64,000 nucleotides of DNA from Marinilabiliaceae bacterium (GCA_016933045.1 JAFGBR010000010.1:98371-162370), one strand, 5' to 3'; counted from the stretch's first letter, positions 26,840-37,641 are shown. The notes: a model not told the origin generated them from the sequence alone. A program made the numbers and translations.

Positions 26840-28645
26840 ATGAAAAAAATATTACTTTTATTCTATTCAATCATAATATCGCTCAATGCCATTCCCCAGA
26901 GTGATTCAACAAAAATAAACACAGATTCTGTTCAACAAAATATTATGAATCAAACTGTTTCATTAATGAAACAAAATGATTCCATTTCATTTGCCGACTC
27001 TATTTCAAAAGAAGTTCTTCGAAAGCAAATGGATGAATTACGTTCATATGAAACTAATAAACGTATAAAACTACAAGCCGAGTTAGATGCAATTGTTAAT
27101 AAAGAAAATAAACAAAAAAATAAACTTAAAAGAGAAGTTGACTCTTTAAAACGAATAACATCGGGATTTCCAATAATAGTTCATAAAGACACAATATTTA
27201 AAATTTTTACAAATATAGGAACTGTTAGTGCACAAGAAAGATCTCATATAATAACCCGACGTTTGTTAGAAATATATCCCAATTTTTCAACAAAAAAAGA
27301 CTCAATTCACATTTCCGATAATGGACAATACACAGAAATTGGATATAACGATCGTATAATAGTTAGCATTACCGACCTTGATGAAATGTGGTTAGAAAAA
27401 CCCAAAAAAGTTATTGCTAAAGAGATTCAAACTGCCATATTATCCGACATTAAAACTTATAAAAAAAACCGTTCTATTATTAAATACATTAAAGAAATAG
27501 GATTATCAATTCTTGTAATTGGAATTTTATGGATTCTTATTAAATTAATTAATCATTTGTTCAGGGCTAAAGTAAATACATTTATTCGCAGTAAACGAGA
27601 TGAATGGTTTAATGGTATTAAAATAAGAAATTATGAAATCTTAGATTCAAGCCGGCAAACAACGGGGTTAATGTTTATTGCCAAAATAATTAAATATGCT
27701 CTTATACTACTTCTTTTATACATCTCAATACCAGTTTTATTCAGCATTTTCCCTCCAACAAAACAAATAGCAGAAACTCTATTTGGATACATACTTTCTC
27801 CGTTAAGTAATATTTTTATGGGAATTGTTAGCTACATTCCCGAACTTATTACAATTATTATTATCGTTTCAATTACTCGATATTTTCTTAGGTTCTTAAA
27901 ATTTCTGTCTAATGAAGTTGCCCTTGAAAAACTTACAATTCCTGGTTTTTTTCCCGACTGGTCAAAACCAACTTATAATATTATCAAAGTCTTTGTACTG
28001 GCTTTTATGTTTGTTGCAATTTTCCCTTATTTACCTGGTTCCGACTCTAATGTTTTCAAAGGAGTATCAGTTTTTTTAGGAATTGTATTTTCGCTTGGAT
28101 CATCATCAATAATTGGCAATATGGTAGCTGGCATCGTAATTACATACATGCGCCCTTTTAAATTAGGCGATAGAATTAAAATAGATGAAATAGTAGGCGA
28201 TGTTGTTGAAAAAACTCCATTTGTAACCCGCATTAAAACCCCAAAAAAAGAGTTTATAACCATTCCAAATTCAAATATCTTATCTTCAAATATTATTAAC
28301 TACAGTACATCTAAACAACAAGATGGTATAATACTACATACTACTGTAACCATTGGGTACGATGTTCCTTGGCGAAAAGTACATGAAATGCTTATTAATG
28401 CTGCAAAAAAAACATCTCACATTAAAACAGATATTGAACCATTTGTACTTCAAACATCACTCGATGATTTTTTTGTATCGTACCAGCTTAATGTACACAC
28501 CAACGAACCAAATATGCAACCTGCTATATATTCCGTGCTTCATCAAAATATTCAAGATGCATTTAACGAAGCCGGTGTTGAAATTTTGTCACCTCATTAC
28601 AGAGCTGAAAGAGATGGCAATCCAACAACTATTCCTAATATTTAA
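26840..28645 (+). CDS. Large MscS-family mechanosensitive channel
   Basis: A 601-residue inner-membrane channel. A signal peptide (residues 1-19) is followed by ~190 periplasmic residues with a coiled coil (~60-110), then about five transmembrane helices from residue ~215, with the pore helix VFSLGSSSIIGNMVAGIVIT and the MscS beta domain (KLGDRIKIDEIVGDVVEKTP, FITIPNSNILSSNIINYS) and a C-terminal alpha/beta domain. Such channels open on hypo-osmotic stretch. It is one of three MscS proteins in the window and the only one with a periplasmic extension. It is transcribed alone or with the beta-helix gene 100 bp downstream. Confidence 0.9.
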   Translation: MKKILLLFYSIIISLNAIPQSDSTKINTDSVQQNIMNQTVSLMKQNDSISFADSISKEVLRKQMDELRSYETNKRIKLQAELDAIVNKENKQKNKLKREVDSLKRITSGFPIIVHKDTIFKIFTNIGTVSAQERSHIITRRLLEIYPNFSTKKDSIHISDNGQYTEIGYNDRIIVSITDLDEMWLEKPKKVIAKEIQTAILSDIKTYKKNRSIIKYIKEIGLSILVIGILWILIKLINHLFRAKVNTFIRSKRDEWFNGIKIRNYEILDSSRQTTGLMFIAKIIKYALILLLLYISIPVLFSIFPPTKQIAETLFGYILSPLSNIFMGIVSYIPELITIIIIVSITRYFLRFLKFLSNEVALEKLTIPGFFPDWSKPTYNIIKVFVLAFMFVAIFPYLPGSDSNVFKGVSVFLGIVFSLGSSSIIGNMVAGIVITYMRPFKLGDRIKIDEIVGDVVEKTPFVTRIKTPKKEFITIPNSNILSSNIINYSTSKQQDGIILHTTVTIGYDVPWRKVHEMLINAAKKTSHIKTDIEPFVLQTSLDDFFVSYQLNVHTNEPNMQPAIYSVLHQNIQDAFNEAGVEILSPHYRAERDGNPTTIPNI

Positions 28646-28745
28646 ACATATTAACACTAATAAATAAGACCACTTAATCAACTCAAAAAAAAATACTAAT
28701 AACCAAAACATTACAACATTAAACTTTTTATAATTTACCTTTTTC

Positions 28746-31265
28746 ATGAAATATTCATTATTAATCATTATTTCGTTTATAAATTTTTCTGTTACTTTCG
28801 GACAAAATTCATACAAATCGCTCGATTCATCAGATCCTATTGAATGGCACACCGACTTTATTATTTATAATAACTCGAAAATACAATTGGGTCCAAAAGC
28901 TTTTTTTATCGATGGACAACTATCAGATAAAGAAACCCAAAAATCACCTTTTGTTTTTAATTCAATTAATGAAGCTGCAAACCATTTAACCAATGGAACA
29001 GAATACGAACCAATGACTTTGTATATTGCACCTTATGTATACTGGATTGACAACCCTGATGATTCTGAAATAAGAATTAAAAAAGAATACGACACCCCCT
29101 ATGGACTGGTTATTAAGTGCGAATGGCTCCGTTTTTATGGCTTAACAAATAATGCGCAAAATGTTGTTTTAGCTTGCAACCGTGGTCAAACTATTGGTGC
29201 TGTTGGTAATTTTACCTTATTCCGATTTATCGGTCAGGGAACCAGTTCGGAAAATATTACGTTTGGCAACTATTGTAATGTAGATCTAAATTATCCTTTA
29301 AAACCCGAATTAAACAGAAAAAAACGTGCATCAGCTATAGTTCAGGCTCAACTAATACATTGCAATGGCGATAAAATTGTTGCCCGAAACACGCACTTTA
29401 TTAGCAGACTTAACTTATGTCCTTTTGTAGGTGGCAAACGTGTTTTGTTTGATCGTTGTCATTTCGAATCGACCGATGATGCTTTATGTGGAACAGGAGT
29501 TTACCTTAATAGCACGTTATATTTTTACAGTTCCAAACCATTTTATCACACTACTGGTACCGGTGCTGTTTTTATAAACTGCGATATTAAATCATTTACC
29601 AATGGTAACCAATACTTTACAAAAGCTAATGGTCAATTAACACTGATTAATACACGTTTAAACTCTAAAAATGTTTCATATTGGGGTTGGCGCGATTATC
29701 CCCCGAAAGAAATGCGCAATTACCAGTATAATGTCTCTCACAACAATATCAAAGAAATTATTAGCAAAAACGATAACTATTCGACTATAATATTAGATTC
29801 TTTACCTCTACTCAATGCATACTGCTTTAAATATAATGATAGGCTTGTGTATAACACATATAATTTATTAAGTGGCAATGACCAATGGGATCCAATGAAT
29901 ATTAAAGAAACTGTTATTAATGCAGAAAAAGAAAATGGACATAAATACACAATGATTCCTGTTCAATTAAAACTAACATCATCAAATAAAATGTTAGAAA
30001 CAAAAAAAGATAGTGCGTTAATTACTGCAACCCAATTTCGATTTGGTAATTATCCGTCTGTTATAAACAACATTAAATGGTGGTTAACATCAGAAGACAG
30101 TGCCTTTGTGCAATTAAAAGTTATTGATAAAAACAGTTGCCTAATAATTCCTGATAACAATACAAACGAGGCAAAAGACATTGTTTTAAAAGCCTCAACG
30201 CCATCAGGACTAGAAGCTGCAACGTTATTAAAAATAATACCATCAAAACTTAATACTCCCAACTTTATAAAACTTCCTAAAATAATATCCTCAAAAAAAG
30301 GAACACTATCAGTAAAATATCAAATAAATACCAATTTTGATGATCAATCATTAGTAAGTTGGTATCGTTGTAGTGACACTAAAGGGAGCAATCCAATAGA
30401 AATTGCAGTTTCGAGGTTTCAAAAACCTTTAATTGAATATGAACTCACCGAAGGTGACATTGGTTATTACATTATGGTTTCTGTTTCACCTAAACATATT
30501 AGGTGCGATGCCGGAATACCAAAATTCGACATCCTAAAAAAAACTATAAAAGAAAGCGATATTTATGGTGATGTAAATATTATAGATACCGACTTTAAAA
30601 ATGCATCCACAAAAAATCAGGAGCAAATAATTCCCGGTTTCTGGACTTTTAAACACTACGATTTAGAAGACATGACGCATTTGGGAGCTTCCAATCGAAC
30701 CAAAGACGCCTGGTACTACGGTGAAGGTAGTGGTGGCTCGGTAAATATGACTGGACTGCTCCAACAAGGACGGAGCGCAAGCCTATTATATACTCCTAAA
30801 AAAGACAAAAGCAGAAATATGAAACTTGTTCTGAAGGTATCTCCATTTAAAACTGCTGGACAAGGTTTCAGTGTTGCCCCTCTATTTATGGATGTACTAA
30901 TTAAGCTCGATACTAAAAATATGAGCGGATATGGTTTGCGATTGATTCGAACCACAAAATATGGTAATGCCGTTGACTTCATACTAATAAAATATGAAAA
31001 AGGAAAAGTATATGAAATTAGCAACCCTGTTTCAACCGGTTCTTTTAAACCCTTATGCACAATTATTGTAGAAGAAAATAATGGTATTTTATCAGTCCAC
31101 TTATCTACCAATACTAAATACGCTATAAGTGAAAATCAACCCGAATTGGTTAAAGACGTAAATATATCAGCTAAAATAGAAAAGACGGTGTTCGATGGAT
31201 TTGGCATACATTACAATGGAGGTGCCTCAACCATGATTAATAATATACACTTAGAATGGAAATAG
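28746..31265 (+). CDS. Secreted pectinesterase-like parallel beta-helix protein
   Basis: An 839-residue exported protein. The signal peptide (~1-19) is followed by a right-handed beta-helix (~40-330) that resembles CE8 pectin methylesterases: AQLIHCNGDKIVARNTHF, then RVLFDRCHFESTDDALCG, where CE8 has the catalytic IEGTVDFIFG-like strand, and FINCDIKSFTNGNQYFTKA. The usual GRQDTLY and GRPW motifs are not seen, so ester hydrolysis is uncertain. The middle (~400-600) has Ig-like modules (YELTEGDIGYYIMVSVSP), and the end (~640-839) looks like a jelly-roll carbohydrate-binding or LamG-like domain. No T9SS domain was recognised. With the GH43 and CE8 genes it points to pectin use. Confidence 0.7.
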   Translation: MKYSLLIIISFINFSVTFGQNSYKSLDSSDPIEWHTDFIIYNNSKIQLGPKAFFIDGQLSDKETQKSPFVFNSINEAANHLTNGTEYEPMTLYIAPYVYWIDNPDDSEIRIKKEYDTPYGLVIKCEWLRFYGLTNNAQNVVLACNRGQTIGAVGNFTLFRFIGQGTSSENITFGNYCNVDLNYPLKPELNRKKRASAIVQAQLIHCNGDKIVARNTHFISRLNLCPFVGGKRVLFDRCHFESTDDALCGTGVYLNSTLYFYSSKPFYHTTGTGAVFINCDIKSFTNGNQYFTKANGQLTLINTRLNSKNVSYWGWRDYPPKEMRNYQYNVSHNNIKEIISKNDNYSTIILDSLPLLNAYCFKYNDRLVYNTYNLLSGNDQWDPMNIKETVINAEKENGHKYTMIPVQLKLTSSNKMLETKKDSALITATQFRFGNYPSVINNIKWWLTSEDSAFVQLKVIDKNSCLIIPDNNTNEAKDIVLKASTPSGLEAATLLKIIPSKLNTPNFIKLPKIISSKKGTLSVKYQINTNFDDQSLVSWYRCSDTKGSNPIEIAVSRFQKPLIEYELTEGDIGYYIMVSVSPKHIRCDAGIPKFDILKKTIKESDIYGDVNIIDTDFKNASTKNQEQIIPGFWTFKHYDLEDMTHLGASNRTKDAWYYGEGSGGSVNMTGLLQQGRSASLLYTPKKDKSRNMKLVLKVSPFKTAGQGFSVAPLFMDVLIKLDTKNMSGYGLRLIRTTKYGNAVDFILIKYEKGKVYEISNPVSTGSFKPLCTIIVEENNGILSVHLSTNTKYAISENQPELVKDVNISAKIEKTVFDGFGIHYNGGASTMINNIHLEWK

Positions 31266-31323
31266 TTAAGGTCATTTTTATAACCTTAAAAAAAACATAT
31301 CACAAACACAAGTGAAATAAAAA

Positions 31324-31352
31324 AAGAGTACCTGGTTTTATTAAGTACTCTT
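31324..31352 (-). terminator. Terminator of the MscS-DUF3078 operon
   Basis: An aagagtac stem (31324-31331 with 31345-31352, 13-nt loop) is followed on the minus strand by a run of T. It lies between convergent genes. Confidence 0.65.
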
Positions 31353-31373
31353 CAATTTCAGTATTTTATTAAG

Positions 31374-32261
31374 TTATGATCCGAATTTATATGCTAAACC
31401 AAACCCAAAAAGTTGCTTTGTTTGAGTTCGGGCTCCATGTTCATTACCGTCTATATCTATATACTTTGTATCATCATCGTATAACAAATTAAATTTAAGC
31501 ATAGCTGTCAGGTAACTATTTATTTTCATATTGACAATTGTTTCCCAGTCAACATCAATATTCTGAGGGTTTTCTGCATAATTCGAAAACAAATCAATTT
31601 TTGATGTTAAATCAACATTTTTCAACAAATTAGCCTTTTTATATACCAACTTAACGTAACCTCCAAACTCCGATCGTACATTATCGCCTGGATCTACACC
31701 ATAAGCTCCTGTAGCCGAAAGGGTATCATCAATTACAAAAGTCATTTTACTTGTAACAGGCGAAATATATGCCGAAAAAACATCATCTTTTTTAAAATCC
31801 ATACCTAACGAAAAGGTTAAATATCCCGGCGACATCAGATCAGATATAACAACATCCTGTAATCTTGGGTCTTTGTATCCTATATCAACCTGAGTTTTAA
31901 AATCGACCAAAGCTGAATAATACCAATGTTTACTAGCTGCATATCCGTACTTCGATGATACCTGCAATTTATCTTCAGTTTTAGAAGCTTTTAAATCATC
32001 TTGTTTCGACAATCCATATCCAAAACCCAATTCGTTATCCCATGCCGATTTGTTCTTTTTATAATTAAAATGTGAATTAAATAAAAAGGTTCCTGCATAT
32101 GAATTTTCACCACCTGCCGCCCAATTATTTAAAGTCACCTGACTAAATGTAAAAGATGTATTACCACCAACATTCCAATATTTGGTTGAATCAGTTGCTG
32201 TTTGCGCATTTAACCCTAAAACCAAAAAAAATAAAAAAAATACTATTACTATTTGCTTCAT
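31374..32261 (-). CDS. DUF3078 outer-membrane-like protein
   Basis: A 295-residue exported protein with a signal peptide (residues 1-20, ending NAQ). The mature start (YWNVGGNTSFTFSQVTLNNW AAGGENS-type) is diagnostic of DUF3078, and the alternating-hydrophobic strands ending in LFGFGLAYKFGS fit an outer-membrane beta-barrel. The function of the family is unknown. It follows an mscS gene by 9 bp, so the two are likely co-transcribed, which links it loosely to osmotic or envelope stress. Confidence 0.85.
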   Translation of the reverse strand: MKQIVIVFFLFFLVLGLNAQTATDSTKYWNVGGNTSFTFSQVTLNNWAAGGENSYAGTFLFNSHFNYKKNKSAWDNELGFGYGLSKQDDLKASKTEDKLQVSSKYGYAASKHWYYSALVDFKTQVDIGYKDPRLQDVVISDLMSPGYLTFSLGMDFKKDDVFSAYISPVTSKMTFVIDDTLSATGAYGVDPGDNVRSEFGGYVKLVYKKANLLKNVDLTSKIDLFSNYAENPQNIDVDWETIVNMKINSYLTAMLKFNLLYDDDTKYIDIDGNEHGARTQTKQLFGFGLAYKFGS

Positions 32262-32270
32262 TTTAAAAAA

Positions 32271-33086
32271 TTAATTATTTACAATATGAACAGTTTGTTG
32301 AGGGAATGGAATTGTAATGCCCTGTTTATCAAACGCTTTTTTTAATTCTTCGTTAAGATAAAATGTTACATCCCAATATGCTACAGTATCACACCAAACG
32401 CGAACCAAAATATTCACCGAACTATCAGCTAAAGAGGACACACCTACAAATGGTGCAGGATCTTTATCAATAATTTCATTTCTATTAGCAACAGCTAAGC
32501 ATATCTCCCTGGCTTTATCAATATCATCATTATAATCAATACCAACAATAATATCAATTCGTCGTTTCTCCTGAGCAGAATAATTAGTTAACGATCCAGT
32601 CGAAAGCCCTCCATTGGGTATAAATATCAGCTTATTATCGGCTGTTGTTAAAAGCGTTACGAATATTTGAATCTCTTTCACAACACCAATATAACCCTGA
32701 GCTTCAATCACATCGCCTACTTTAAACGGTTTAAATATTAATAGAATAACTCCACCTGCAAAATTTTGCAAAGTACCCGACAATGCCATACCAATAGCTA
32801 AACCTGCAGCTCCTAATATGGCAATAAACGAAGTCATCGGCACACCAACCATACCTATTACACTAATAACAAGTAAAGTTTTAAGTGTAATAGTAATTAA
32901 ACTTAAAAGAAATGGCTGCAATGTTGGATCGACATGCCTCATTCCCAAAACTTTCTTAATACCTTTACTAATTCTCTTTACTATCCATAATCCTATTACT
33001 AAAACTATAATGGCCATAAGAACCTTACCTCCATAATTAATCACATAAGATTGAAGTAACTCAATCTTACCATTCAAATCTTCCAT
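32271..33086 (-). CDS. mscS: Small-conductance mechanosensitive channel MscS
   Basis: A 271-residue channel of the canonical E. coli MscS size. Three transmembrane helices are followed by the pore-lining TM3 (ILGAAGLAIGMALSGTLQNFAGG) with its Ala/Gly packing pattern, the beta domain (FKVGDVIEAQGYIGVVKEI, FIPNGGLSTGSLTNYS) and the C-terminal domain ending GITIPFPQQTVHI. It releases solutes on sudden osmotic downshift. It is the first gene of a two-gene operon with the DUF3078 protein. Confidence 0.94.
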   Translation of the reverse strand: MEDLNGKIELLQSYVINYGGKVLMAIIVLVIGLWIVKRISKGIKKVLGMRHVDPTLQPFLLSLITITLKTLLVISVIGMVGVPMTSFIAILGAAGLAIGMALSGTLQNFAGGVILLIFKPFKVGDVIEAQGYIGVVKEIQIFVTLLTTADNKLIFIPNGGLSTGSLTNYSAQEKRRIDIIVGIDYNDDIDKAREICLAVANRNEIIDKDPAPFVGVSSLADSSVNILVRVWCDTVAYWDVTFYLNEELKKAFDKQGITIPFPQQTVHIVNN

Positions 33087-33193
33087 AGTTAAAAAATTTA
33101 AGATTAAATTAGATATTTATTTAATAATGTAATTAACTACAATTATACTTTTTGATTCAATAATCCAATCAAATTTAATCAAAATATCTACAA

Positions 33194-34273
33194 ATGAAAA
33201 AACAAAAAAGTATTAATAATAAAAACAAACCATCAATTAAAAAAGGCTTACCCCCAGGTAGTTTAATTTACATTGGTACAAATCCGTTAGATGTACCCAA
33301 AATCAAATTAGTACAATTCAACTTTAATACTTTTGAAGAAAAGGTAATAAACCTTCAAATTGAATCAATTCCTGATCCTGAAAAGGATGTAATAAATTGG
33401 TACCAACTTTTTGGAATTAATAATCCTGACTTTATCAAAAGCATTGGTAACACGTTTAAATTAGACAATCTTGTACTCGAAGATATTCTAAACACCCATC
33501 ACCGCACCAAACTGGAAGTATATGAACACTATATTTTTCTTGTTCTCAAAACAATTAAATTCAATAATGTATCTTGTGAAATTGTAAAATCGCATTTATG
33601 CATTATTTGTAAAGACGATTCGCTAATAACATTTCAAGAAAATAATCACTCATTCTTTAGCCCAATTATTAATCGCATTAAAATGGGTAAAGGAAAAATT
33701 AAAACAAAAAATTACGATTATCTGGCTTATACCATAATTGATATGGTTGTTGATAGTTATATTGAAACCATTGAGGAATTAAATGATTCGCTGGAAGAAA
33801 TAGAGTTTGAGATAAATAATGAACCCAATCAAAAATTATTAATAAGACTTGAACAAAACAGGAAAACGATACTAAATATTCGTAAATTAATTATCCCTTT
33901 ACGCGAAATAACTTCAGAGATTTTACGCGATGATAACGACTTCATAGAAAAAACTAATGAAAAATACTTTAGAGATGTTTACGATCATACTTTGCATTTA
34001 ATTGAAAGTGTTGATAACCTAATTGAAATGAATAATAGCATTAAAGATTTATACCATTCTACAATAAGCTTTAAGCTCAATCAAATAATGCAGATACTTA
34101 CCATTTACACGGTAATATTTACCCCTATAACATTTATTGCCGGTTTGTATGGAATGAATTTTATTAACATGCCCGAACTTAAATACAAATATGGCTATTT
34201 CATTATATTAGTAGCCATGCTGCTAATTGTTTCGGGAATGTTTATCTATTTTAAGCGAAAAAAGTGGCTTTAG
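33194..34273 (+). CDS. corA: CorA-type magnesium/cobalt transporter
   Basis: A 359-residue transporter with a large N-terminal cytoplasmic domain (a beta-alpha part, then long helices from ~180, LNDSLEEIEFEINNEPNQ) and two C-terminal transmembrane helices. The family signature GMN (residues 320-322, in GLYGMNF) ends the first helix and forms the ion-selective loop. The basic tail KRKKWL faces the cytoplasm. It mediates Mg2+ uptake. The stop is only 1 bp from the convergent protease gene and no terminator was found between them. Confidence 0.94.
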   Translation: MKKQKSINNKNKPSIKKGLPPGSLIYIGTNPLDVPKIKLVQFNFNTFEEKVINLQIESIPDPEKDVINWYQLFGINNPDFIKSIGNTFKLDNLVLEDILNTHHRTKLEVYEHYIFLVLKTIKFNNVSCEIVKSHLCIICKDDSLITFQENNHSFFSPIINRIKMGKGKIKTKNYDYLAYTIIDMVVDSYIETIEELNDSLEEIEFEINNEPNQKLLIRLEQNRKTILNIRKLIIPLREITSEILRDDNDFIEKTNEKYFRDVYDHTLHLIESVDNLIEMNNSIKDLYHSTISFKLNQIMQILTIYTVIFTPITFIAGLYGMNFINMPELKYKYGYFIILVAMLLIVSGMFIYFKRKKWL

Positions 34274-34274
34274 T

Positions 34275-37200
34275 TCAATTAATAACTTTTATTATTTCAT
34301 CACCCCTTTCGTGAACTAGTTTAATAATAAACACACCACTTGCAAATTCTTCCAAAGAAACATAAAACATATATCCGTACGTAGTTCCTTCGTTTATTAA
34401 CCGGCCATTTGTATCGTAAATAAAAAAATCAGCACTCGTTACACCATCAGGCAATTGAAACTGAAATGCTTTTTTCGACTCTGAAAACGAAACAATTGAT
34501 TGATTATTGGCAATATCACAATTATCAACAATAATAACATTTTGCGATTCCGATTCCACCAAATTATTTTTTCGTGCTATTACTTTGTAATCATTGGTCT
34601 CGCAAATATTCCCAACATCAGAAAACCGATTAGTTGCAAATCCTTCAAGCGTATTATACAAACTGCCATTTTTGTATACTTCGTAAATAATACCTCCTTT
34701 CATTTCCTCAACAGATGTTGTTTTCACTCCCGATATTTCGACAGATTTTAAACCGGGTTGTCTTTCAACATTAATTTTCAAAGGTATTTCATTCGTTTCA
34801 CTTGATAAATACTGGTTTTCAGAAACAATAATCCGATCTATACACAACATCACTGCATTAACCGAAACACACTGAATTGCAAATCTAATTTTTTTACCTG
34901 CATATTCACTTAAGTCAAATGAGTAAGGTGTCCACTTGTTCTCAACCTCAATGTATGTGCCTTCCGATATTTTCATAAAATCTGACGGTTCAGTTCCTCC
35001 TTCAGAAACTAAAACTTTTATTCGATCCATTCCATACCCCTCCTGTATCGCCTCTAACGAACGTGCAACAAAACTTAAATATGTTGTTGATGACGGTACT
35101 ATTTCAGGAGATATAAGCCAATCGTTATTACTACCCAAATAATTTGATATACAAGCTAAAAATTGATTTCCTGCATAACTATTTAATACTTTCCCCTCTG
35201 ATATAAAACTATCATCGAAACCGTTAAAAACCATAAACGAACCAACATACTGTTCATTATCAAAATCAATACCCGACAAATCATAAGTTGCATAACCATC
35301 TAAGTCGAGCATAGTCCAGTTTGGAATTTCAAGCTGAAAAGGAGTATAATTCGAAAAATCTTCATTAATAATCGGATTCCATGATAAAACAGGATTTCTA
35401 AATTTAACAGTATCAAGATTTAAATTCACCGACTGTAAAACATCACTTTGCATTTTTATAACAAACCTATTTTCATCAGTAGTCTTAAATCCTCTTTTAA
35501 ATATCTCGTATCCCTCATTCACGCATTCAACAATGTTAAGTTCAATATCTTCAAAACTATCATAAAAAACAACAAAACCACTGGAATCAGTAACTCCAGT
35601 TTTGTTATTTAATTCAACCGATACATTATCTATTGGAATATTATTCTCATCAACCACAAATAACTTAACTCTGTTTGTATGAATAATAGATGCTTCACGA
35701 TAATTGGAATAACGATCACCTTTATTACTCCATATCCGATAATAATGAACATCATCAGTCGACGCAACAGCATGAAACAATCCGGTTGTATCTTTTCCGT
35801 AATAAATAATTTCACCTCCATCGGGCAGTAGATCACCCTCCGAGTATATGTGATTGTTTACCGGCTCACCAAATGTATTATCGAATGAGTATGCTATTAA
35901 CACATCATTACCCATATCATTTAACAGCCAGTTTAAAATCACCGATGTGTCATTTTCAATATCTGCATTAAAATCAACAGGCCATCCTTCTTGAAAATCC
36001 ATAAAACGAAAAACAATATTATCGCCTTCCAATGCTATTTCGGTAATAGATTTCTGTGTCTCATCTTCATCCCACGAAAGTGACGATGGTGTTGTTTCAT
36101 CGTGAAATTCTGTAACATTGTTGCTGCCTGGAAATGGACACGATGATGAATTTAAATTCCCCGATGCAACTTTAATATACATACCCCGATGTTCAAAAGC
36201 ATTAACATCGTTCGAATTCTCATGTTCCGAAATGTAAGCACTATCGACATGATAAATAATCAGTCCTTTACCTGGCAGTTCATAATCAAAACCCGACTTA
36301 ATCCTGTTTTCTATCAAAAAATATTCATTTTCATTTTTAGTTGTTACTCTATATGCCACCTGAGAATCAATAACCGGCGATACCGTAACAACACCCGGAT
36401 TGGTTAATTCAACCACATCAATCCATCCAAATTGCGACTTAGTGTAAGCATTATGATGAGCCGGCATATCACCTGTTTTATTATATCCATTATAAGCCCC
36501 CGATGCCATTAAATCCCAATATCCGGTTCCATCATACTGGCCGTTTTCTTCGTAATCAGTATCGTAAAAATCGAGTGCTCCAATTACATGACCAAATTCG
36601 TGACAAATAACGCCAATAGATGCTATATCCGAACTTCTTCCATTCAGTTCGCCCTGTATCGAATAATCATCAACAATTGTGCCTCCAAAATTCAACTCAC
36701 GATAAGAGTAACCTGCCGACAACCCCCAAGCATGACTCCAAATATCAGTTGTATCGGCTGTTGATTCCTGTCCATGCCCCTGATGAAAAACTGCAATCCC
36801 GTCAACCACACCATCATTATCATTATCAAACTGTGAAAAATCTACTCCATTTTTATATGCTGCCTTTACAGCTTCATATACAAACTCGAGATTACGTTGA
36901 TCAGATGCCCCATAATAATCGTGTGTTTTAGGAACAGTAACCCAATCGATAACAGTAGAAACAACCTCGAACTTACCATTAGAATTTTCCAAATAAAAAT
37001 CGCGAAAGCTTCCTGTTTCGTTATAGTTTTCTTCATTTAACATTTTATCGAAGTCGGCTGTGGAATATGATATTTCGGTATCGGAAAAATTTGCCAGTAT
37101 TATCAATAGTTTAAATGTTCCATCTACTTTTGCAGCTTTGTTAAAACTAAATTCTTTTTGAGAAAGTGCCGGTATTTTTGAATTAGATATCGATTTTAAC

Positions 37201-37541
37201 TTATTACGAAATTCATTCGCTGATGGCAAAGTTTTAACAAATTGCTTCTCATTACTCAATCTAACCTGCGGATTATTAGCTTTTTGTCCACTTGATATTA
37301 TAACACCCGAAGCTGATAATTGAGCATATTCAAACACTCCCTTTTTATTTCGAACGACCCGGTAACCATCGGTAGTGGTAATGTAATGAAAATACTCATC
37401 TCCTTTTTGAACAATAGATATAACACTACCATCGGGTTGATTAATTGTTAACGGATTGGGATTTGCACAAATCGAATATGATACTATAGTATTTATCCAA
37501 AATAATACAATTATTGAAAACAGTCGAACAACATCATTCAT
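34275..37541 (-). CDS. Secreted M6-family metalloprotease with type IX sorting domain
   Basis: A 1088-residue secreted protease. The signal peptide (residues ~1-25) is followed by a propeptide-like region, then an M6/immune-inhibitor-A type catalytic domain with the zinc motif H314-E-F-G-H318 followed by GALDFYD. Later regions are beta-rich: a carboxypeptidase-regulatory-like domain (VDENNIPIDNVSVELNNKTG), a choice-of-anchor/cleaved-adhesin-like jelly roll (FNGFDDSFISEGKVLNSYAG, NDWLISPEI), an Ig-like part, and a C-terminal T9SS type A sorting domain (FFIYDTNGRLINEG, ending DEIIKVIN). It is therefore a type IX secretion substrate. The ATG at 37541 is chosen over a GTG four codons upstream. 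Transcribed alone. Confidence 0.88.
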   Translation of the reverse strand: MNDVVRLFSIIVLFWINTIVSYSICANPNPLTINQPDGSVISIVQKGDEYFHYITTTDGYRVVRNKKGVFEYAQLSASGVIISSGQKANNPQVRLSNEKQFVKTLPSANEFRNKLKSISNSKIPALSQKEFSFNKAAKVDGTFKLLIILANFSDTEISYSTADFDKMLNEENYNETGSFRDFYLENSNGKFEVVSTVIDWVTVPKTHDYYGASDQRNLEFVYEAVKAAYKNGVDFSQFDNDNDGVVDGIAVFHQGHGQESTADTTDIWSHAWGLSAGYSYRELNFGGTIVDDYSIQGELNGRSSDIASIGVICHEFGHVIGALDFYDTDYEENGQYDGTGYWDLMASGAYNGYNKTGDMPAHHNAYTKSQFGWIDVVELTNPGVVTVSPVIDSQVAYRVTTKNENEYFLIENRIKSGFDYELPGKGLIIYHVDSAYISEHENSNDVNAFEHRGMYIKVASGNLNSSSCPFPGSNNVTEFHDETTPSSLSWDEDETQKSITEIALEGDNIVFRFMDFQEGWPVDFNADIENDTSVILNWLLNDMGNDVLIAYSFDNTFGEPVNNHIYSEGDLLPDGGEIIYYGKDTTGLFHAVASTDDVHYYRIWSNKGDRYSNYREASIIHTNRVKLFVVDENNIPIDNVSVELNNKTGVTDSSGFVVFYDSFEDIELNIVECVNEGYEIFKRGFKTTDENRFVIKMQSDVLQSVNLNLDTVKFRNPVLSWNPIINEDFSNYTPFQLEIPNWTMLDLDGYATYDLSGIDFDNEQYVGSFMVFNGFDDSFISEGKVLNSYAGNQFLACISNYLGSNNDWLISPEIVPSSTTYLSFVARSLEAIQEGYGMDRIKVLVSEGGTEPSDFMKISEGTYIEVENKWTPYSFDLSEYAGKKIRFAIQCVSVNAVMLCIDRIIVSENQYLSSETNEIPLKINVERQPGLKSVEISGVKTTSVEEMKGGIIYEVYKNGSLYNTLEGFATNRFSDVGNICETNDYKVIARKNNLVESESQNVIIVDNCDIANNQSIVSFSESKKAFQFQLPDGVTSADFFIYDTNGRLINEGTTYGYMFYVSLEEFASGVFIIKLVHERGDEIIKVIN

Positions 37542-37641
37542 ATCGAGCAACACTTATAAAAAATCTAAAATAAACAATACAAAAACTCATTACAAAAACA
37601 ATTCCACAAAACAGTTTATTTGCTCTTTGAACAACACATTT

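Noticed and set aside
30716..31111. Minus-strand open frame of 131 codons
   Set aside because: Antisense to the beta-helix protein's C-terminal domain; no recognisable motif.
36620..36931. Plus-strand frame rich in His and Gln
   Set aside because: It is the complement of the M6 protease catalytic domain.
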